From Nonomuraea roseoviolacea subsp. carminata (GTDB taxonomy: Bacteria; Actinomycetota; Actinomycetes; Streptosporangiales; Streptosporangiaceae), in the NCBI RefSeq assembly GCF_024172185.1, contig NZ_JAMZEC010000001.1, positions 5,910,001 to 5,974,000 of the forward strand: 64,000 bases of DNA, in the 5' to 3' direction. The notes under the pieces were generated by a model, which was not told where the DNA came from, made no database searches, and saw only the letters and a program-made list of their open reading frames with translations. The position numbers and the translations under genes are program-made. Below, piece after piece: positions 1-8,702 of the stretch. Every line of letters starts with the position of its first letter. The stretch's first letter is position 1.

Positions 1-1340
1 CCGTCGCCGAGGCGGGTGGCGGCCGGTCGCCCGGTGGTCCAGGCCAGCACGGTGCCCTTGTCGGTGCCGCAGGCGACGAGCGGGCCCGTGGTGGTGAGCC
101 CGGTGGTGGTGGGCCCGGTGGTGGTGAGCACGGCGGCGGCGAGCACGGTGACGGCGCCCCAGTCGCGGGCGAGCGGGACGGGCTCGGTCAGCGGCGTGCC
201 GAACGGCTGCTTCGCCGGCGTCGCGGACGGCGTGGGCGTCCCGGTGGGGGCGGGGGAGCGGTCGTCGCTCACCCGGCGGACGGGCTCGTCGCGCCCACCC
301 AAGAGGGCGAACGCGGAGACCGCCGCGGCGGCCGTGACCGCGGCACCGCCGATCAGGGCTCGCCGGCTGAACGTCCTGGGCCGGCTCGGTGAGGTCGGCG
401 CCTCCCGGATGTCCGAGGGCGGGCGGACGGGCGCGTTGACCGGAGAGACCCCGGGGACGCCCGGCGCCGCCGGTCCCGTACGGCCGATCAGCCGTTGCAG
501 CAGCGCGGCGGGCGTGGGGCGGGCGGCGGGATCCTTGGCCAGGCACTCCTGGATCGGTCCCACCAGGTGCGGCGGCACCCCGGTCAGGTCGGGCATCCCG
601 CTCAGGACCTGGTTGAGGATGGCCGGCACCGTCTCCCCGCGGAACGGCGGCCGCCCGGTGGCGGCGAACACCATCGTGCCCGCCCACGCGAAGACGTCCG
701 ACGCCGGCCCGACCCGCTCGCCCCTGAACTGCTCGGGCGACATGTACGTCGGGGTGCCGACGGGACCGGAGGCCATGGTGGTGGCGTCGAGGGCCTTGGC
801 GATGCCGAAGTCGATGACGATCGGGCCCTCGGGACCCATCAGCACGTTGGCCGGCTTGAAGTCGCGGTGCACGATGCCGGCCTCGTGGATGGCGGCCAGC
901 GCGGTCAGCGTCGAGATGGCGAGCCGGTCGAGCACGCCCGCGGTCCGCGGGCCCCGCTCGCGGACGACCGCCTGCAGGGTGTCGCCGGCGACGTACTCGC
1001 TCACGATGTACGGCCGGCCGTCCACCGTCCCGACGTCGAGCACGGCCGCCGTGCAGAAGGCCGCCACCCGGCGCGCCGCCTCCACCTCGCGCAGGAAGCC
1101 CTTGGTGACGTCGGCGTCCTGGCTGAGATGGCTGTGGACGACCTTGACCGCGACCTCCTTGACCGCGCCGTCCTTGACCGCGCCGTCCTTGACGGCGCCG
1201 TCTTTGGTCGCGTCCCCGTCTCCACCGTCGAGCTCGCCCTTGTAGACGACGCCCTGGCCGCCCGAGCCGAGCACGCCGACGATGCGGTACGGGCCGATCC
1301 GCTCGGGATCGCCCGGCCGGAGCGGGCGTGAAGCCGGCAT
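1..1340 (-). CDS. Membrane Ser/Thr protein kinase, C-terminus beyond window
   Basis: Eukaryotic-type (Hanks) Ser/Thr kinase. The protein starts at ATG 1340 behind a GGAAGGGAG ribosome binding site and is still open at the window edge (about 446 residues seen). The glycine loop is GSGGQG near residues 25-30, the catalytic lysine is in EVAVK (K66), HRD is at 158-160 and DFG at 177-179, so the kinase looks active. After about residue 275 comes a Pro/Thr-rich linker, then an Arg-Arg preceded hydrophobic segment (ALIGGAAVTAAAAVSAFALL) that is probably the single membrane span, then the start of an outer domain. A run of DGAVK repeats lies directly before the catalytic lysine, and TTTG repeats lie in the outer part. 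The residues at the edge (ACGTDKGTVLAW) suggest a WD40/PQQ-like beta-propeller, but too little is seen to be sure. Confidence 0.9.
   Translation of the reverse strand, partial: MPASRPLRPGDPERIGPYRIVGVLGSGGQGVVYKGELDGGDGDATKDGAVKDGAVKDGAVKEVAVKVVHSHLSQDADVTKGFLREVEAARRVAAFCTAAVLDVGTVDGRPYIVSEYVAGDTLQAVVRERGPRTAGVLDRLAISTLTALAAIHEAGIVHRDFKPANVLMGPEGPIVIDFGIAKALDATTMASGPVGTPTYMSPEQFRGERVGPASDVFAWAGTMVFAATGRPPFRGETVPAILNQVLSGMPDLTGVPPHLVGPIQECLAKDPAARPTPAALLQRLIGRTGPAAPGVPGVSPVNAPVRPPSDIREAPTSPSRPRTFSRRALIGGAAVTAAAAVSAFALLGGRDEPVRRVSDDRSPAPTGTPTPSATPAKQPFGTPLTEPVPLARDWGAVTVLAAAVLTTTGPTTTGLTTTGPLVACGTDKGTVLAWTTGRPAATRLGD
1166..1210 (-). repeat. 15-nt in-frame tandem repeat in kinase gene
   Basis: Three imperfect 15-nt units encode DGAVK, followed by EVAVK that carries the catalytic lysine. 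The repeat looks like a duplication of the strand-3 VAVK motif itself. Confidence 0.8.
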
Positions 1341-1501
1341 CCCGCTCCCTTCCATCCTCACGCGGGCCCTCACTCGGGCCCTCAGGCGGGCGATCCACAC
1401 CCTAGGGCCGCGCGCCCGTCCCCCGGAAGCCGGGGCCGCCGGGCCGATCACGACCCCCGAGGTGGGCGCCACGGACCCGTATGAGGCAGTATGGGGAGAA
1501 C

Positions 1502-1600
1502 GTGACCGGACGGCGCCCATCCCCGCGCCCCACCTCGACCCCGGCTCCCACCCCATGCTTGACGACTTCACGCATCACCGTCCCGAGTCGCCGGCCCTGA
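1502..1600 (+). CDS. Possible upstream micro-ORF (32 codons)
   Basis: GTG 1502 follows a strong GGGGAGAA ribosome binding site (1494-1501) and reads 32 codons, rich in Pro, Thr and Arg, to TGA 1598-1600. This stop lies 14 nt before ATG 1615 of the next gene, which has no ribosome binding site. The arrangement fits termination-reinitiation. No homology is recognised, and the frame could be fortuitous. Confidence 0.3.
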   Translation: MTGRRPSPRPTSTPAPTPCLTTSRITVPSRRP

Positions 1601-1614
1601 CCCGCGACGACCCC

Positions 1615-2385
1615 ATGGCCATGCCCCTCACCTATCCCGGCCTGCTCCCGCCGGGTCCGGGCGTGCTGTCAGGCCGCCAGTTCCTGCCGCTGACCGGCCG
1701 CGACGGCGGCTGGCACGTGGAGGGCTCGCCCCTCGACGCCTGGCTGGCCGCCCGCGGAGAGGCGCCGATGCGGGCGCGGCACGCCGTGGTCGCCGTGGGG
1801 TCCAACGCCGCCCCGGCCCAGCTCCACCGCAAGTTCACCCGCCACCGGGTGCCCGCGGTGGTGCCGCTCACTCGGGTGCGGGTGCATGGCCTCGCCCCAG
1901 GCGTGTCGGCGCACATCAGCAGGTACGGCTACATCCCCGCCGCCCCGGTGGCGGCGCCCGGCGTGTCCGAGCTGTTCGTGTCCTGGGTGGACGACAGGCA
2001 GCTCGCCGCCCTCGACCGCACCGAGCCCAACTACCGGCGGCGCGTCCTCGACCCCGGCGCCCACCCCGTGTCCTTCGACGGCCCGGCCGATCCGCTGGAG
2101 GGCCCGGCCGGCCCGCTGGAGGAGGCCGGGGCGGTCCCCTGTCACGTGTACGACGGCCTGCACGGCTGCCTCGCGGACGAGGCGGGCCGCCCGGTGCGCC
2201 TGGCGCCGCAGCGACGGCTGATCGGCGCGCTGCTCGGCGCGTCGGCCGAGCTGGCGCGGGTGTGCGGCGGCACGCCCGAGGAGTTCGTGGTCCGGGTGCG
2301 CGACCCCCGGGTCCGCGACACCGCCCAGAGGCTGCTGCGCCGCGGGCGGCGCGTCACGGGCCCTGCGGCCCGCGCCGCCGCCTGA
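1615..2385 (+). CDS. Gamma-glutamylcyclotransferase-like hypothetical protein
   Basis: Predicted protein of about 256 residues from ATG 1615. In-frame ATG 1555 is an alternative; neither has a visible ribosome binding site. The segment VVAVGSNAAPAQLHRKF and the later LDRTEPNYRRR resemble the glycine-rich substrate loop and the downstream conserved region of the GGCT-like (gamma-glutamylcyclotransferase) fold, and CHVYDG would be a later strand. This is a family-level guess, and no reaction can be assigned. The gene lies 46 nt upstream of cobyric acid synthase on the same strand, so co-transcription is possible. A micro-ORF with a strong ribosome binding site precedes it. Confidence 0.55.
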   Translation: MAMPLTYPGLLPPGPGVLSGRQFLPLTGRDGGWHVEGSPLDAWLAARGEAPMRARHAVVAVGSNAAPAQLHRKFTRHRVPAVVPLTRVRVHGLAPGVSAHISRYGYIPAAPVAAPGVSELFVSWVDDRQLAALDRTEPNYRRRVLDPGAHPVSFDGPADPLEGPAGPLEEAGAVPCHVYDGLHGCLADEAGRPVRLAPQRRLIGALLGASAELARVCGGTPEEFVVRVRDPRVRDTAQRLLRRGRRVTGPAARAAA

Positions 2386-2431
2386 CGCCACCCACCTCCT
2401 CGCGAATCGGGAGATGTGGGAGGATCCGGGC

Positions 2432-3940
2432 GTGCGAAGCGTGCGGGCGGTCAAGGGCGCGCTGCTCGTCGCGGGGACCACCTCCGACGCGGGCAAGAGC
2501 GTGGTCACCGCCGGAATCTGCAGGTGGCTGGCCCGGCAAGGGGTCCGCGTGGCGCCGTTCAAGGCGCAGAACATGTCCCTCAACTCCTACGTCACGACCG
2601 ATGGCGCCGAGATCGGGCGGGCCCAGGCGATGCAGGCGCAGGCGGCCGGCATCGAGCCCGACGCGGACATGAACCCCGTCCTGCTCAAGCCGGGCAGCGA
2701 CCGGCGCAGCCAGGTCGTGCTGCTCGGCCGTCCCGTCGCCGACGTGGACGCGATGGAGTACGGACGGGTGCGCGACATGCTGCGCGCCACCGCGCTGCGC
2801 TCGCTCGACCGGCTGAGGAGCCGGTACGACGTGGTGATCTGCGAGGGCGCCGGCAGCCCGGCCGAGATCAACCTGCGCCGCGGCGACCTGGCGAACATGG
2901 GTCTCGCCCGAGCCGCCGGGCTGCCCGTCGTCGTGGTGGGCGACATCGACCGGGGCGGGGTGTTCGCCGCGTTCTACGGCACGGTCGGGCTCCTGGAGGC
3001 GGCCGACCAGGCGCTGGTGGCCGGGTTCGTGGTCAACAAGTTCCGCGGCGCCCCCGAGCTGCTGCGGCCCGGTCTCGACCAGCTCTGCGCGCTGACCGGC
3101 CGCGAGGTGTACGGGGTGCTGCCGTGGGCGGACGGCCTGTGGCTGGACGTCGAGGACTCCCTGGCCCTCGACGCGCGCCCGGCCGCGACCCGCGAGCCGT
3201 ACGGGCGGCAGACGTTGCGCGTGGCCGTGGTCCGCCTGCCGCGGATGTCGAACTTCACCGACGTGGACGCGCTGGCGGCCGAGCCGGGGGTGGTGGTGCG
3301 GTTCGTCACGGCCGCGGCCGACCTCGACGACGCCGACCTGGTCGTGCTGCCCGGCTCGCGGGCCACCGTGGACGACCTCGCCTGGCTGCGGCGCACCGGC
3401 CTGGCCGCGGCGCTGCTGGCGCGCAAGGGGCCGATCCTGGGCGTCTGCGGGGGCTTCCAGATGCTCGGCCGGGAGATCGTGGACGAGGTCGAGTCGGGCG
3501 CCGGGCGGGTGGACGGGCTCGGGATGCTGCCCGCGCGCTTCGCGTTCGCCGCGGACAAGGTGCTCGGCCGGCCCTCCGGCCACGCCTACGGCCAGCCGGT
3601 CTCCGCGTACGAGATCCATCACGGGGTGGCGACGGTGGACGGCGGCGAGCCGTTCCTGGACGGCTGCCGCGTCGCGAACGTCTGGGGCACCACCTGGCAC
3701 GGCGCGCTGGAGAACGACGGCTTCCGCCGCGCCTTCCTGGCGGACGTGGCCCGGGAGGCGGGGCGCGACTTCACGCCCGCGCCCGGCACGGACTTCGCCC
3801 GGCTGCGCGAGGAGCGCCTCGACGCGCTGGGCGACCTCGTCGAGCGGCATCTCGACACCGACGCGCTGCTGCGCCTCATCGAGCACGGCCCGCCCGAGTT
3901 GCCCTTCCTCCCGCCGGGCGCGCCCGACCCCGTCCCGTGA
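2432..3940 (+). CDS. cobQ: Cobyric acid synthase
   Basis: Glutamine-dependent amidase that amidates adenosyl-cobyrinate a,c-diamide at b, d, e and g to give cobyric acid, a late step of cobalamin synthesis. I chose GTG 2432 because GGGAGGA (2418-2424) is correctly spaced from it; in-frame ATG 2414 would sit directly on a G-rich stretch. The protein has about 502 residues, normal for CobQ/CbiP. The N-terminal ATP-binding half has GTTSDAGKS at 15-23 and FKAQNMSLNSYV. The C-terminal half is a class I glutamine amidotransferase with nucleophile C339 in GVCGGFQMLG and the catalytic histidine in YEIHHG. The gene stands apart from the other cobalamin genes at 35.7-40.3 kb. Confidence 0.95.
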   Translation: MRSVRAVKGALLVAGTTSDAGKSVVTAGICRWLARQGVRVAPFKAQNMSLNSYVTTDGAEIGRAQAMQAQAAGIEPDADMNPVLLKPGSDRRSQVVLLGRPVADVDAMEYGRVRDMLRATALRSLDRLRSRYDVVICEGAGSPAEINLRRGDLANMGLARAAGLPVVVVGDIDRGGVFAAFYGTVGLLEAADQALVAGFVVNKFRGAPELLRPGLDQLCALTGREVYGVLPWADGLWLDVEDSLALDARPAATREPYGRQTLRVAVVRLPRMSNFTDVDALAAEPGVVVRFVTAAADLDDADLVVLPGSRATVDDLAWLRRTGLAAALLARKGPILGVCGGFQMLGREIVDEVESGAGRVDGLGMLPARFAFAADKVLGRPSGHAYGQPVSAYEIHHGVATVDGGEPFLDGCRVANVWGTTWHGALENDGFRRAFLADVAREAGRDFTPAPGTDFARLREERLDALGDLVERHLDTDALLRLIEHGPPELPFLPPGAPDPVP

Positions 3941-3983
3941 CACCCCCGGTGGGAAAACCTGGAGCGGCCGAGACCGGCCGGGG

Positions 3984-4610
3984 TCACCTCTCGACGGCCA
4001 GGCGCAGGCCGAAGCCCACGATGACCACGCCCGTGACCCGGTCGAGCAGCCGCCGGACCCGGTCCGTGCGCAGCACCCCGCTCATCAGCGTCGCGAACCC
4101 GATGAGCACGGTGCTCCACACCAGGCCCTCGGCGGCGTGCACGCCGGCCAGCAGCAGGCCCATGACGGCGTGCGGGGCGTCGTCGGGGATGAACTGCGGC
4201 AGCATCGCCACGTAGAAGGCGCCCACCTTGGGGTTGAGCAGGTTCGTGACCAGCCCGCGCCGGAACCCGGTCCGGAAGCGCGTCTCCCCCCGCCCCTCCT
4301 CCTCGGGCGCCGCACCCGCGGCTCCCTTCGTGAGCAGCATGCGCACACCCATCCACAGCAGGTACGCGGCCCCGGCCCAGCGCAGCACGTCGTACGCGAG
4401 CTGGGAGGCCGCGAGCAGCGCGGACAGCCCGGCCGCGGTGAGCCCGCCCCACAGCAGCGTGCCGAGCTGGACGCCCAGCACGACGCCCCAGGCCGGGCGG
4501 CGTCCGGCCATGACGGTGGTCCGCAGGATGAGCGCCGTGTCGAGGCCCGGCGTCACCGTGAGCAGCGCGACGACCAGAGCGAACGAGGCGACGGAGGCAC
4601 CGATCTCCAT
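3984..4610 (-). CDS. LysE/RhtB-family amino acid exporter
   Basis: Inner-membrane protein of 208 residues with about six hydrophobic segments, the length and topology of the LysE/RhtB family that exports amino acids or their derivatives. The family motif TPGLDTALILR lies in the first loop (about residues 20-30), and NLLNPKVGAFYVAMLPQF lies mid-protein as in RhtB-type members. The substrate cannot be told from sequence. The gene is convergent with cobQ (44 nt apart) and divergent from the LtrA gene. Confidence 0.9.
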   Translation of the reverse strand: MEIGASVASFALVVALLTVTPGLDTALILRTTVMAGRRPAWGVVLGVQLGTLLWGGLTAAGLSALLAASQLAYDVLRWAGAAYLLWMGVRMLLTKGAAGAAPEEEGRGETRFRTGFRRGLVTNLLNPKVGAFYVAMLPQFIPDDAPHAVMGLLLAGVHAAEGLVWSTVLIGFATLMSGVLRTDRVRRLLDRVTGVVIVGFGLRLAVER

Positions 4611-4700
4611 GGTGCCGAACCCTACCGAAAGCCTCTCGAATGGAGCGGATCACCCTCCCCTGGACACATGGGCCGCGTCGGCGATCTATTCTCATGTGCC

Positions 4701-5915
4701 GTGAGTGAAGCGGGAGAGCGCCACGCGAGCTGGCTGGAACTGTTCTTCGACCTGGTCGTGGTGGTGGCGGTGGCCCAGCTCGCGCACCGGCTCCAGCACC
4801 CGACGTGGGCGAACGTCGCCCTGTTCGCGGTGCTCTACTACGCCGTGTGGAGCATCTGGACGTCGTTGACCCTGTACGCCAACGTCCGGGCGGAGCAGAC
4901 GCACACGCGCAGCATGCTTATCGGCATGTTCGGCATCGCCGTCATGGCGGCCGCCGCGCCCGACGTCGCGCACGAGATCTCCGGGGTCGGCACGCACGAC
5001 GGCTGGTTCATCGCCGCCTACATCACCTGCCGCGTCAGCGCCTCCCAGTCGCTGCAGGCCGCGGGCACGGTCATGACGGCCTGGCCGGCGGCCCAGCTCG
5101 GCGCGGGACTCGCCCCGTGGTTCGCCTCCATCTGGATGGAGCCGCCGGGCCGCTACGTCATGTGGGGGCTCGGCGTCGTGCTGGACGTGGCCTTCTCGGT
5201 GCTGCAGAGCCGCCGGCCGGAGAAGTTCGTCGACGAGATGCGGCGGCAGGCCGAGCGCCTGGAACGTCGTGAGCGGCGCAGGCTGCTCAACGGCCGGTCC
5301 GCGCACGTGGTCCGGACCGCCGTCCCGGCCGTCCTCGACCCGGCCCACCTGGGGGAGCGGCTCGGCCTCTTCGTGATCATCGTGCTGGGCGAGGCGGTCA
5401 TGCAGGTCGTCGTGGCCGCCTCCGGCCACGACTGGGGGGTGCCGCTCGGGCTCGCGGCCGTGGCCGGGTTCGGGCTGATCGTCTCCCTGTGGTGGCTCAC
5501 GCTCCACTACGGTCTGAGCGCCGTCCCGAACGCCGGCGAACACGGGCTCAAGTCGTACATCGCGCTGCCCGCGCACTTCGCCATGACGGCGGGCATCACC
5601 GCGACCGCCGCCGGCATGGGCGTGGTGGCCGCCGCGCCCGAGGAGCACCTGCACGGCGGCACCGGCTGGGTCATGGGCGGCGGGCTGGCCGTCTACTTCG
5701 CGTCCTCCGCCGTGCTCGGCGTGGCGGCGCGGGCCGGTCGCGTGTGGATCTGGGTCTGGGCGGTGCCGTCCATCGTGCTGCCGCTGGCCGTGGCGGTGAT
5801 CTCGGGACTCCTGCCGGGATGGGGCGTGGTGGCGCTGCTGCTCCTCGTCGCCCTGTGGCGCGTGGCCTACCGCCCCCGCGGCGGCGGGGCCGTGGAGGCG
5901 GCCGCGGCGGCCTGA
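4701..5915 (+). CDS. ltrA: Low-temperature-requirement A (LtrA) family membrane protein
   Basis: LtrA-family integral membrane protein of about 404 residues with many hydrophobic segments. The N-terminal signature HASWLELFFDLVVVVAVAQL is typical. The biochemical function of LtrA is unknown; the family is named from a cold-sensitive Listeria mutant. I chose GTG 4701 because the family starts just before the WLELFFDL motif, and a TATTCT -10-like box (4687-4692) lies about 8 nt upstream, which suggests leaderless transcription. In-frame ATG 4668 would add 11 residues. The end is 4 nt from the convergent quinone oxidoreductase gene. Confidence 0.85.
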   Translation: MSEAGERHASWLELFFDLVVVVAVAQLAHRLQHPTWANVALFAVLYYAVWSIWTSLTLYANVRAEQTHTRSMLIGMFGIAVMAAAAPDVAHEISGVGTHDGWFIAAYITCRVSASQSLQAAGTVMTAWPAAQLGAGLAPWFASIWMEPPGRYVMWGLGVVLDVAFSVLQSRRPEKFVDEMRRQAERLERRERRRLLNGRSAHVVRTAVPAVLDPAHLGERLGLFVIIVLGEAVMQVVVAASGHDWGVPLGLAAVAGFGLIVSLWWLTLHYGLSAVPNAGEHGLKSYIALPAHFAMTAGITATAAGMGVVAAAPEEHLHGGTGWVMGGGLAVYFASSAVLGVAARAGRVWIWVWAVPSIVLPLAVAVISGLLPGWGVVALLLLVALWRVAYRPRGGGAVEAAAAA

Positions 5916-5919
5916 CCCG

Positions 5920-6867
5920 TTACGGGATCAGCAGCAGCTTGCCGGTGGTGCGGCGGGCCGTCAGGTCCTCGTGGGCCCGGCTCGCCTCCGCCAGCGGGTA
6001 GCGCGCGGAGACGTTGACGCGCAGCCGTCCCGTGCGGATCCACTCGAACAGGTCGGAGGCGCGCTGGAGCAGCTCCTCCCGCTCGGCGATGTAGTGGACC
6101 AGGGTCGGGCGGGTCAGGAACAGGGAGCCGTTCCCCGCCAGGACCTGCGGGTCCAGGGGCGGGACCGGGCCGCTGGCCGCGCCGTACAGGGCCATCAGGC
6201 CGCGCGGGCGCAGCGCCTTCAGCCCGCCCTCGAACGTCGTGGCGCCCACGCCGTCGTAGACCACGTGCATCCGGCCGCTCAGGGCCTCGGCGAAGTCGTC
6301 GTAACGCAGCACCTCGTCGGCGCCCGCCTCGCGGGCCAGCTTCTCCTTCTCGGGCGTGGACACGGTGCCGTGCACCTTGGCGCCCTTGAGCTTGGCGAGC
6401 TGCGTGAGGAGCTGCCCCATGCCGCCGGCCGCGGCGTGGACGAGCACCTGGTCGCCCTCGCGCACCGCGTACGTCGAGTGGGTGAGGTAGTGGGCCGTCA
6501 TGCCCTGGAGCATCACGGCGGCGGCCAGCTCGGCGCTCACGCCCTCGGGGACCGGCACCACCCGTCCGGCGGGCACCACGGCCTTCTCGGCGTAGCTGCC
6601 GAGCACGCTCGCCCACGCCACCGTGTCGCCGACGGCGACGTCGCGCACGCCCGGGCCGACGGCGGACACGACGCCCGCGCCCTCGGAGCCGATCGTCGTG
6701 GGCAGCTCCAGCGGGTACGCCCCGGAGCGGTGGTAGACGTCGATGTAGTTGACCCCGCTCGCCGCGACGTCGACCACCACCTCGCCCTCGCCCGGCTCGG
6801 GGTCGGGACGTTCGACGTACTCGAGGACCTCTGGCCCGCCGTTGGCGGAGATGACTATGGCACGCAT
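5920..6867 (-). CDS. qor: Zinc-independent quinone oxidoreductase (MDR superfamily)
   Basis: NADPH:quinone reductase of the medium-chain dehydrogenase/reductase superfamily, 315 residues. The start MRAIVISANGGPEVLEY is the classical beginning of the QOR family, so ATG 6867 is chosen over the upstream in-frame codon. The GroES-like domain contains GVNYIDVYHRSGAYP, and the nucleotide-binding domain has HAAAGGMGQLLTQLAK. The zinc-ligand cysteines and histidines of alcohol dehydrogenases are absent. The likely role is reduction of quinones or related enones in the cytoplasm. It is divergent from the conservon. Confidence 0.93.
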   Translation of the reverse strand: MRAIVISANGGPEVLEYVERPDPEPGEGEVVVDVAASGVNYIDVYHRSGAYPLELPTTIGSEGAGVVSAVGPGVRDVAVGDTVAWASVLGSYAEKAVVPAGRVVPVPEGVSAELAAAVMLQGMTAHYLTHSTYAVREGDQVLVHAAAGGMGQLLTQLAKLKGAKVHGTVSTPEKEKLAREAGADEVLRYDDFAEALSGRMHVVYDGVGATTFEGGLKALRPRGLMALYGAASGPVPPLDPQVLAGNGSLFLTRPTLVHYIAEREELLQRASDLFEWIRTGRLRVNVSARYPLAEASRAHEDLTARRTTGKLLLIP

Positions 6868-6959
6868 GCTCCTAGTCAACCCCGGAGTCCGGCGCCGGAT
6901 TCCACCGGGCGGCACCGGCCGCGCCGACCTGGCGATCCTCCACGGGCCCTTACGGACAG

Positions 6960-6987
6960 TTGACTAATGTGACTAAAACGGAATACT
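6960..6987 (+). promoter_or_regulatory. Promoter of the conservon operon
   Basis: TTGACT (6960-6965) and AATACT (6982-6987) with a 16-nt spacer look like a vegetative sigma promoter. Transcription would start near 6994 and give a leader of about 90 nt before cvnA. The hexamer TGACTA occurs twice here (6961-6966 and 6970-6975 imperfectly), which might be an operator. Confidence 0.55.
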
Positions 6988-7084
6988 GGGACACCTGATT
7001 CGGCCGCTGCGGACGGACGGACGGCTTCCTCCGTGCTGCCGCCGTCCCGCCGGATGTCCCCCTCCCCCCGACCCCAGGATTCTC

Positions 7085-8695
7085 ATGCCGCAAGACCCCC
7101 TCATCCTCGCGACGGTGATCGGCGTCGCCGTGCTGGCCGTCGCGGGCGTCCTGTTCGTCCATCTCCGCGTACGGCGGGACCTCGTCGAGGCCCGCGCGCA
7201 GCTCGCCCAGGCCCGGCAGGCGCAGGAGCACCTGTCCCGCGAGACCAACGCGAGGGACCAGCGGCTGAGGGAGGCCGAGCGGCAGGTCCACGAGGCCGAG
7301 CGGCAGGTCCATGAGGCCGAACGGCAGGTCCGCGAGGTGGCGGAGCGGCAGGCGCTGGAGGCCGCCGAGGCCGTCCGCGAGGCCCGCGGCCACTACGAGC
7401 AGATGTGCGCCGAGACCGCGTACCTGCTCGACAAGCGGATCCCCGCGCTGGTGTCGCACCTGCGCTCCCCGCACGTCATCGTGCCCGGGCTGCGCGACGC
7501 GACGCTGGCCGGCACCGACGTGGACCGGCTCCACCGCGGCATCCTCGACGCGCTCGCCCGCGCCATCCGCGAGGAGGGGGAGCGCGTCGACGAGGCGGCC
7601 CAGGCGGTCGTGCGCGGCGCGATGTCCCGCGTGCAGACCCAGGCGCTGCGCGCCCAGGACCTGCTCGCCGACGTGCAGCGCCGCTACAGCGGCGACGAGC
7701 ACACGGCGCTGCTGCGCGAGGTGCTGGGCCTCGACATGTTCAACGAACTGATCATCCGGCGCGTCCAGGCGACCGGCATCGCCTGCGGCGCCACGCCCGG
7801 CCTGTCGCGTGACGACACCTACCTCGTGGACCTGGTGGTGGGCGCCATCTCCCGCGTGGAGAACTTCGAGCAGCGCGTCGAGGGCCCGGCCAACCACCTG
7901 CGCCGCCGGGTCGGCGTGGCCGCCCGCGCCGCCGAGCCGATCCTGTTCGTCACCTCCGAGCTGCTGGCCAACGCGGTCCACCACTCGCACGGCACGCTCA
8001 AGGTGTCCATCGCCGTGCACGAGACCAACACCGGCGCGGCCATCGTCATCGACGACGCCGGGGTCGGGCTGAACGAGGAGCAGTTCGCCCGCGCCACCCG
8101 CCTGCTGAACGGCACCCACCCCGTGCGGCTGGTGGACCTGGGCAACCCGCCGCACACCGGCTGGGCGGCGATCGGCCGGCAGGTCGCGCACTACGGCATG
8201 CAGGTCACGGTCAAGAAGAGCGCGTTCGGCGGGGTGCAGGCGGTGGTGGGCATCCCCAACGGGCTGCTGGTGGAGATGCCGGAGCACAGCCGGCCGTCGG
8301 TGCTGGCGCCCGAGCCGGTCAGGGCGGTCGCCGCCGCGTCGCTGCGCCGCGAGCCGGCCGCGACGCCGGCCCGGGCCGCCGCTCCGGACCCCCGGCCGGT
8401 CCCCGCCCACGCCGCGAGCGCAACGCCGGCCACGGCCGAGGACACCGAGGAGCAGGCCCGGCCGGAGAGCGCGGAGCCGCTCCCCGGGCTGCCCCAGCGC
8501 CGCCGCCAGTCGCCCCGCGCCACGCCCGCCCGCGCCGCCCGCCCGGCCGCCGGACACCCCGGCACGACCGCGGACCGGGCGCTCACCACCCCCGAGGAGG
8601 CGCAGAGGCGGTGGGGAGACTTCCAGACCGGCGCCGAAGCGGGCCGCCGCGAGGCGATCCCGTCCCAGCCGCACGACATCACCGAAGGGAACTGA
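7085..8695 (+). CDS. cvnA: Conservon protein A: membrane sensor-like histidine-kinase ATPase
   Basis: First gene of the conservon, an actinobacterial gene set proposed to act as a membrane-bound G-protein-like signalling complex. The 536-residue protein has one N-terminal membrane span (about residues 6-26), then a charged coiled coil with an EAERQVH repeat. A HATPase domain follows, with an N box (E292 to N296 in ELLANAV) and a G1 box (DDAGVGL, 323-329). The C-terminal 140 residues are Ala/Pro/Arg-rich and disordered. No canonical phosphoacceptor H-box is evident, as usual for CvnA. AGGA at 7074 supports ATG 7085. The next gene begins 7 nt after the stop. Confidence 0.9.
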   Translation: MPQDPLILATVIGVAVLAVAGVLFVHLRVRRDLVEARAQLAQARQAQEHLSRETNARDQRLREAERQVHEAERQVHEAERQVREVAERQALEAAEAVREARGHYEQMCAETAYLLDKRIPALVSHLRSPHVIVPGLRDATLAGTDVDRLHRGILDALARAIREEGERVDEAAQAVVRGAMSRVQTQALRAQDLLADVQRRYSGDEHTALLREVLGLDMFNELIIRRVQATGIACGATPGLSRDDTYLVDLVVGAISRVENFEQRVEGPANHLRRRVGVAARAAEPILFVTSELLANAVHHSHGTLKVSIAVHETNTGAAIVIDDAGVGLNEEQFARATRLLNGTHPVRLVDLGNPPHTGWAAIGRQVAHYGMQVTVKKSAFGGVQAVVGIPNGLLVEMPEHSRPSVLAPEPVRAVAAASLRREPAATPARAAAPDPRPVPAHAASATPATAEDTEEQARPESAEPLPGLPQRRRQSPRATPARAARPAAGHPGTTADRALTTPEEAQRRWGDFQTGAEAGRREAIPSQPHDITEGN

Positions 8696-8702
8696 CCACC
8701 CC

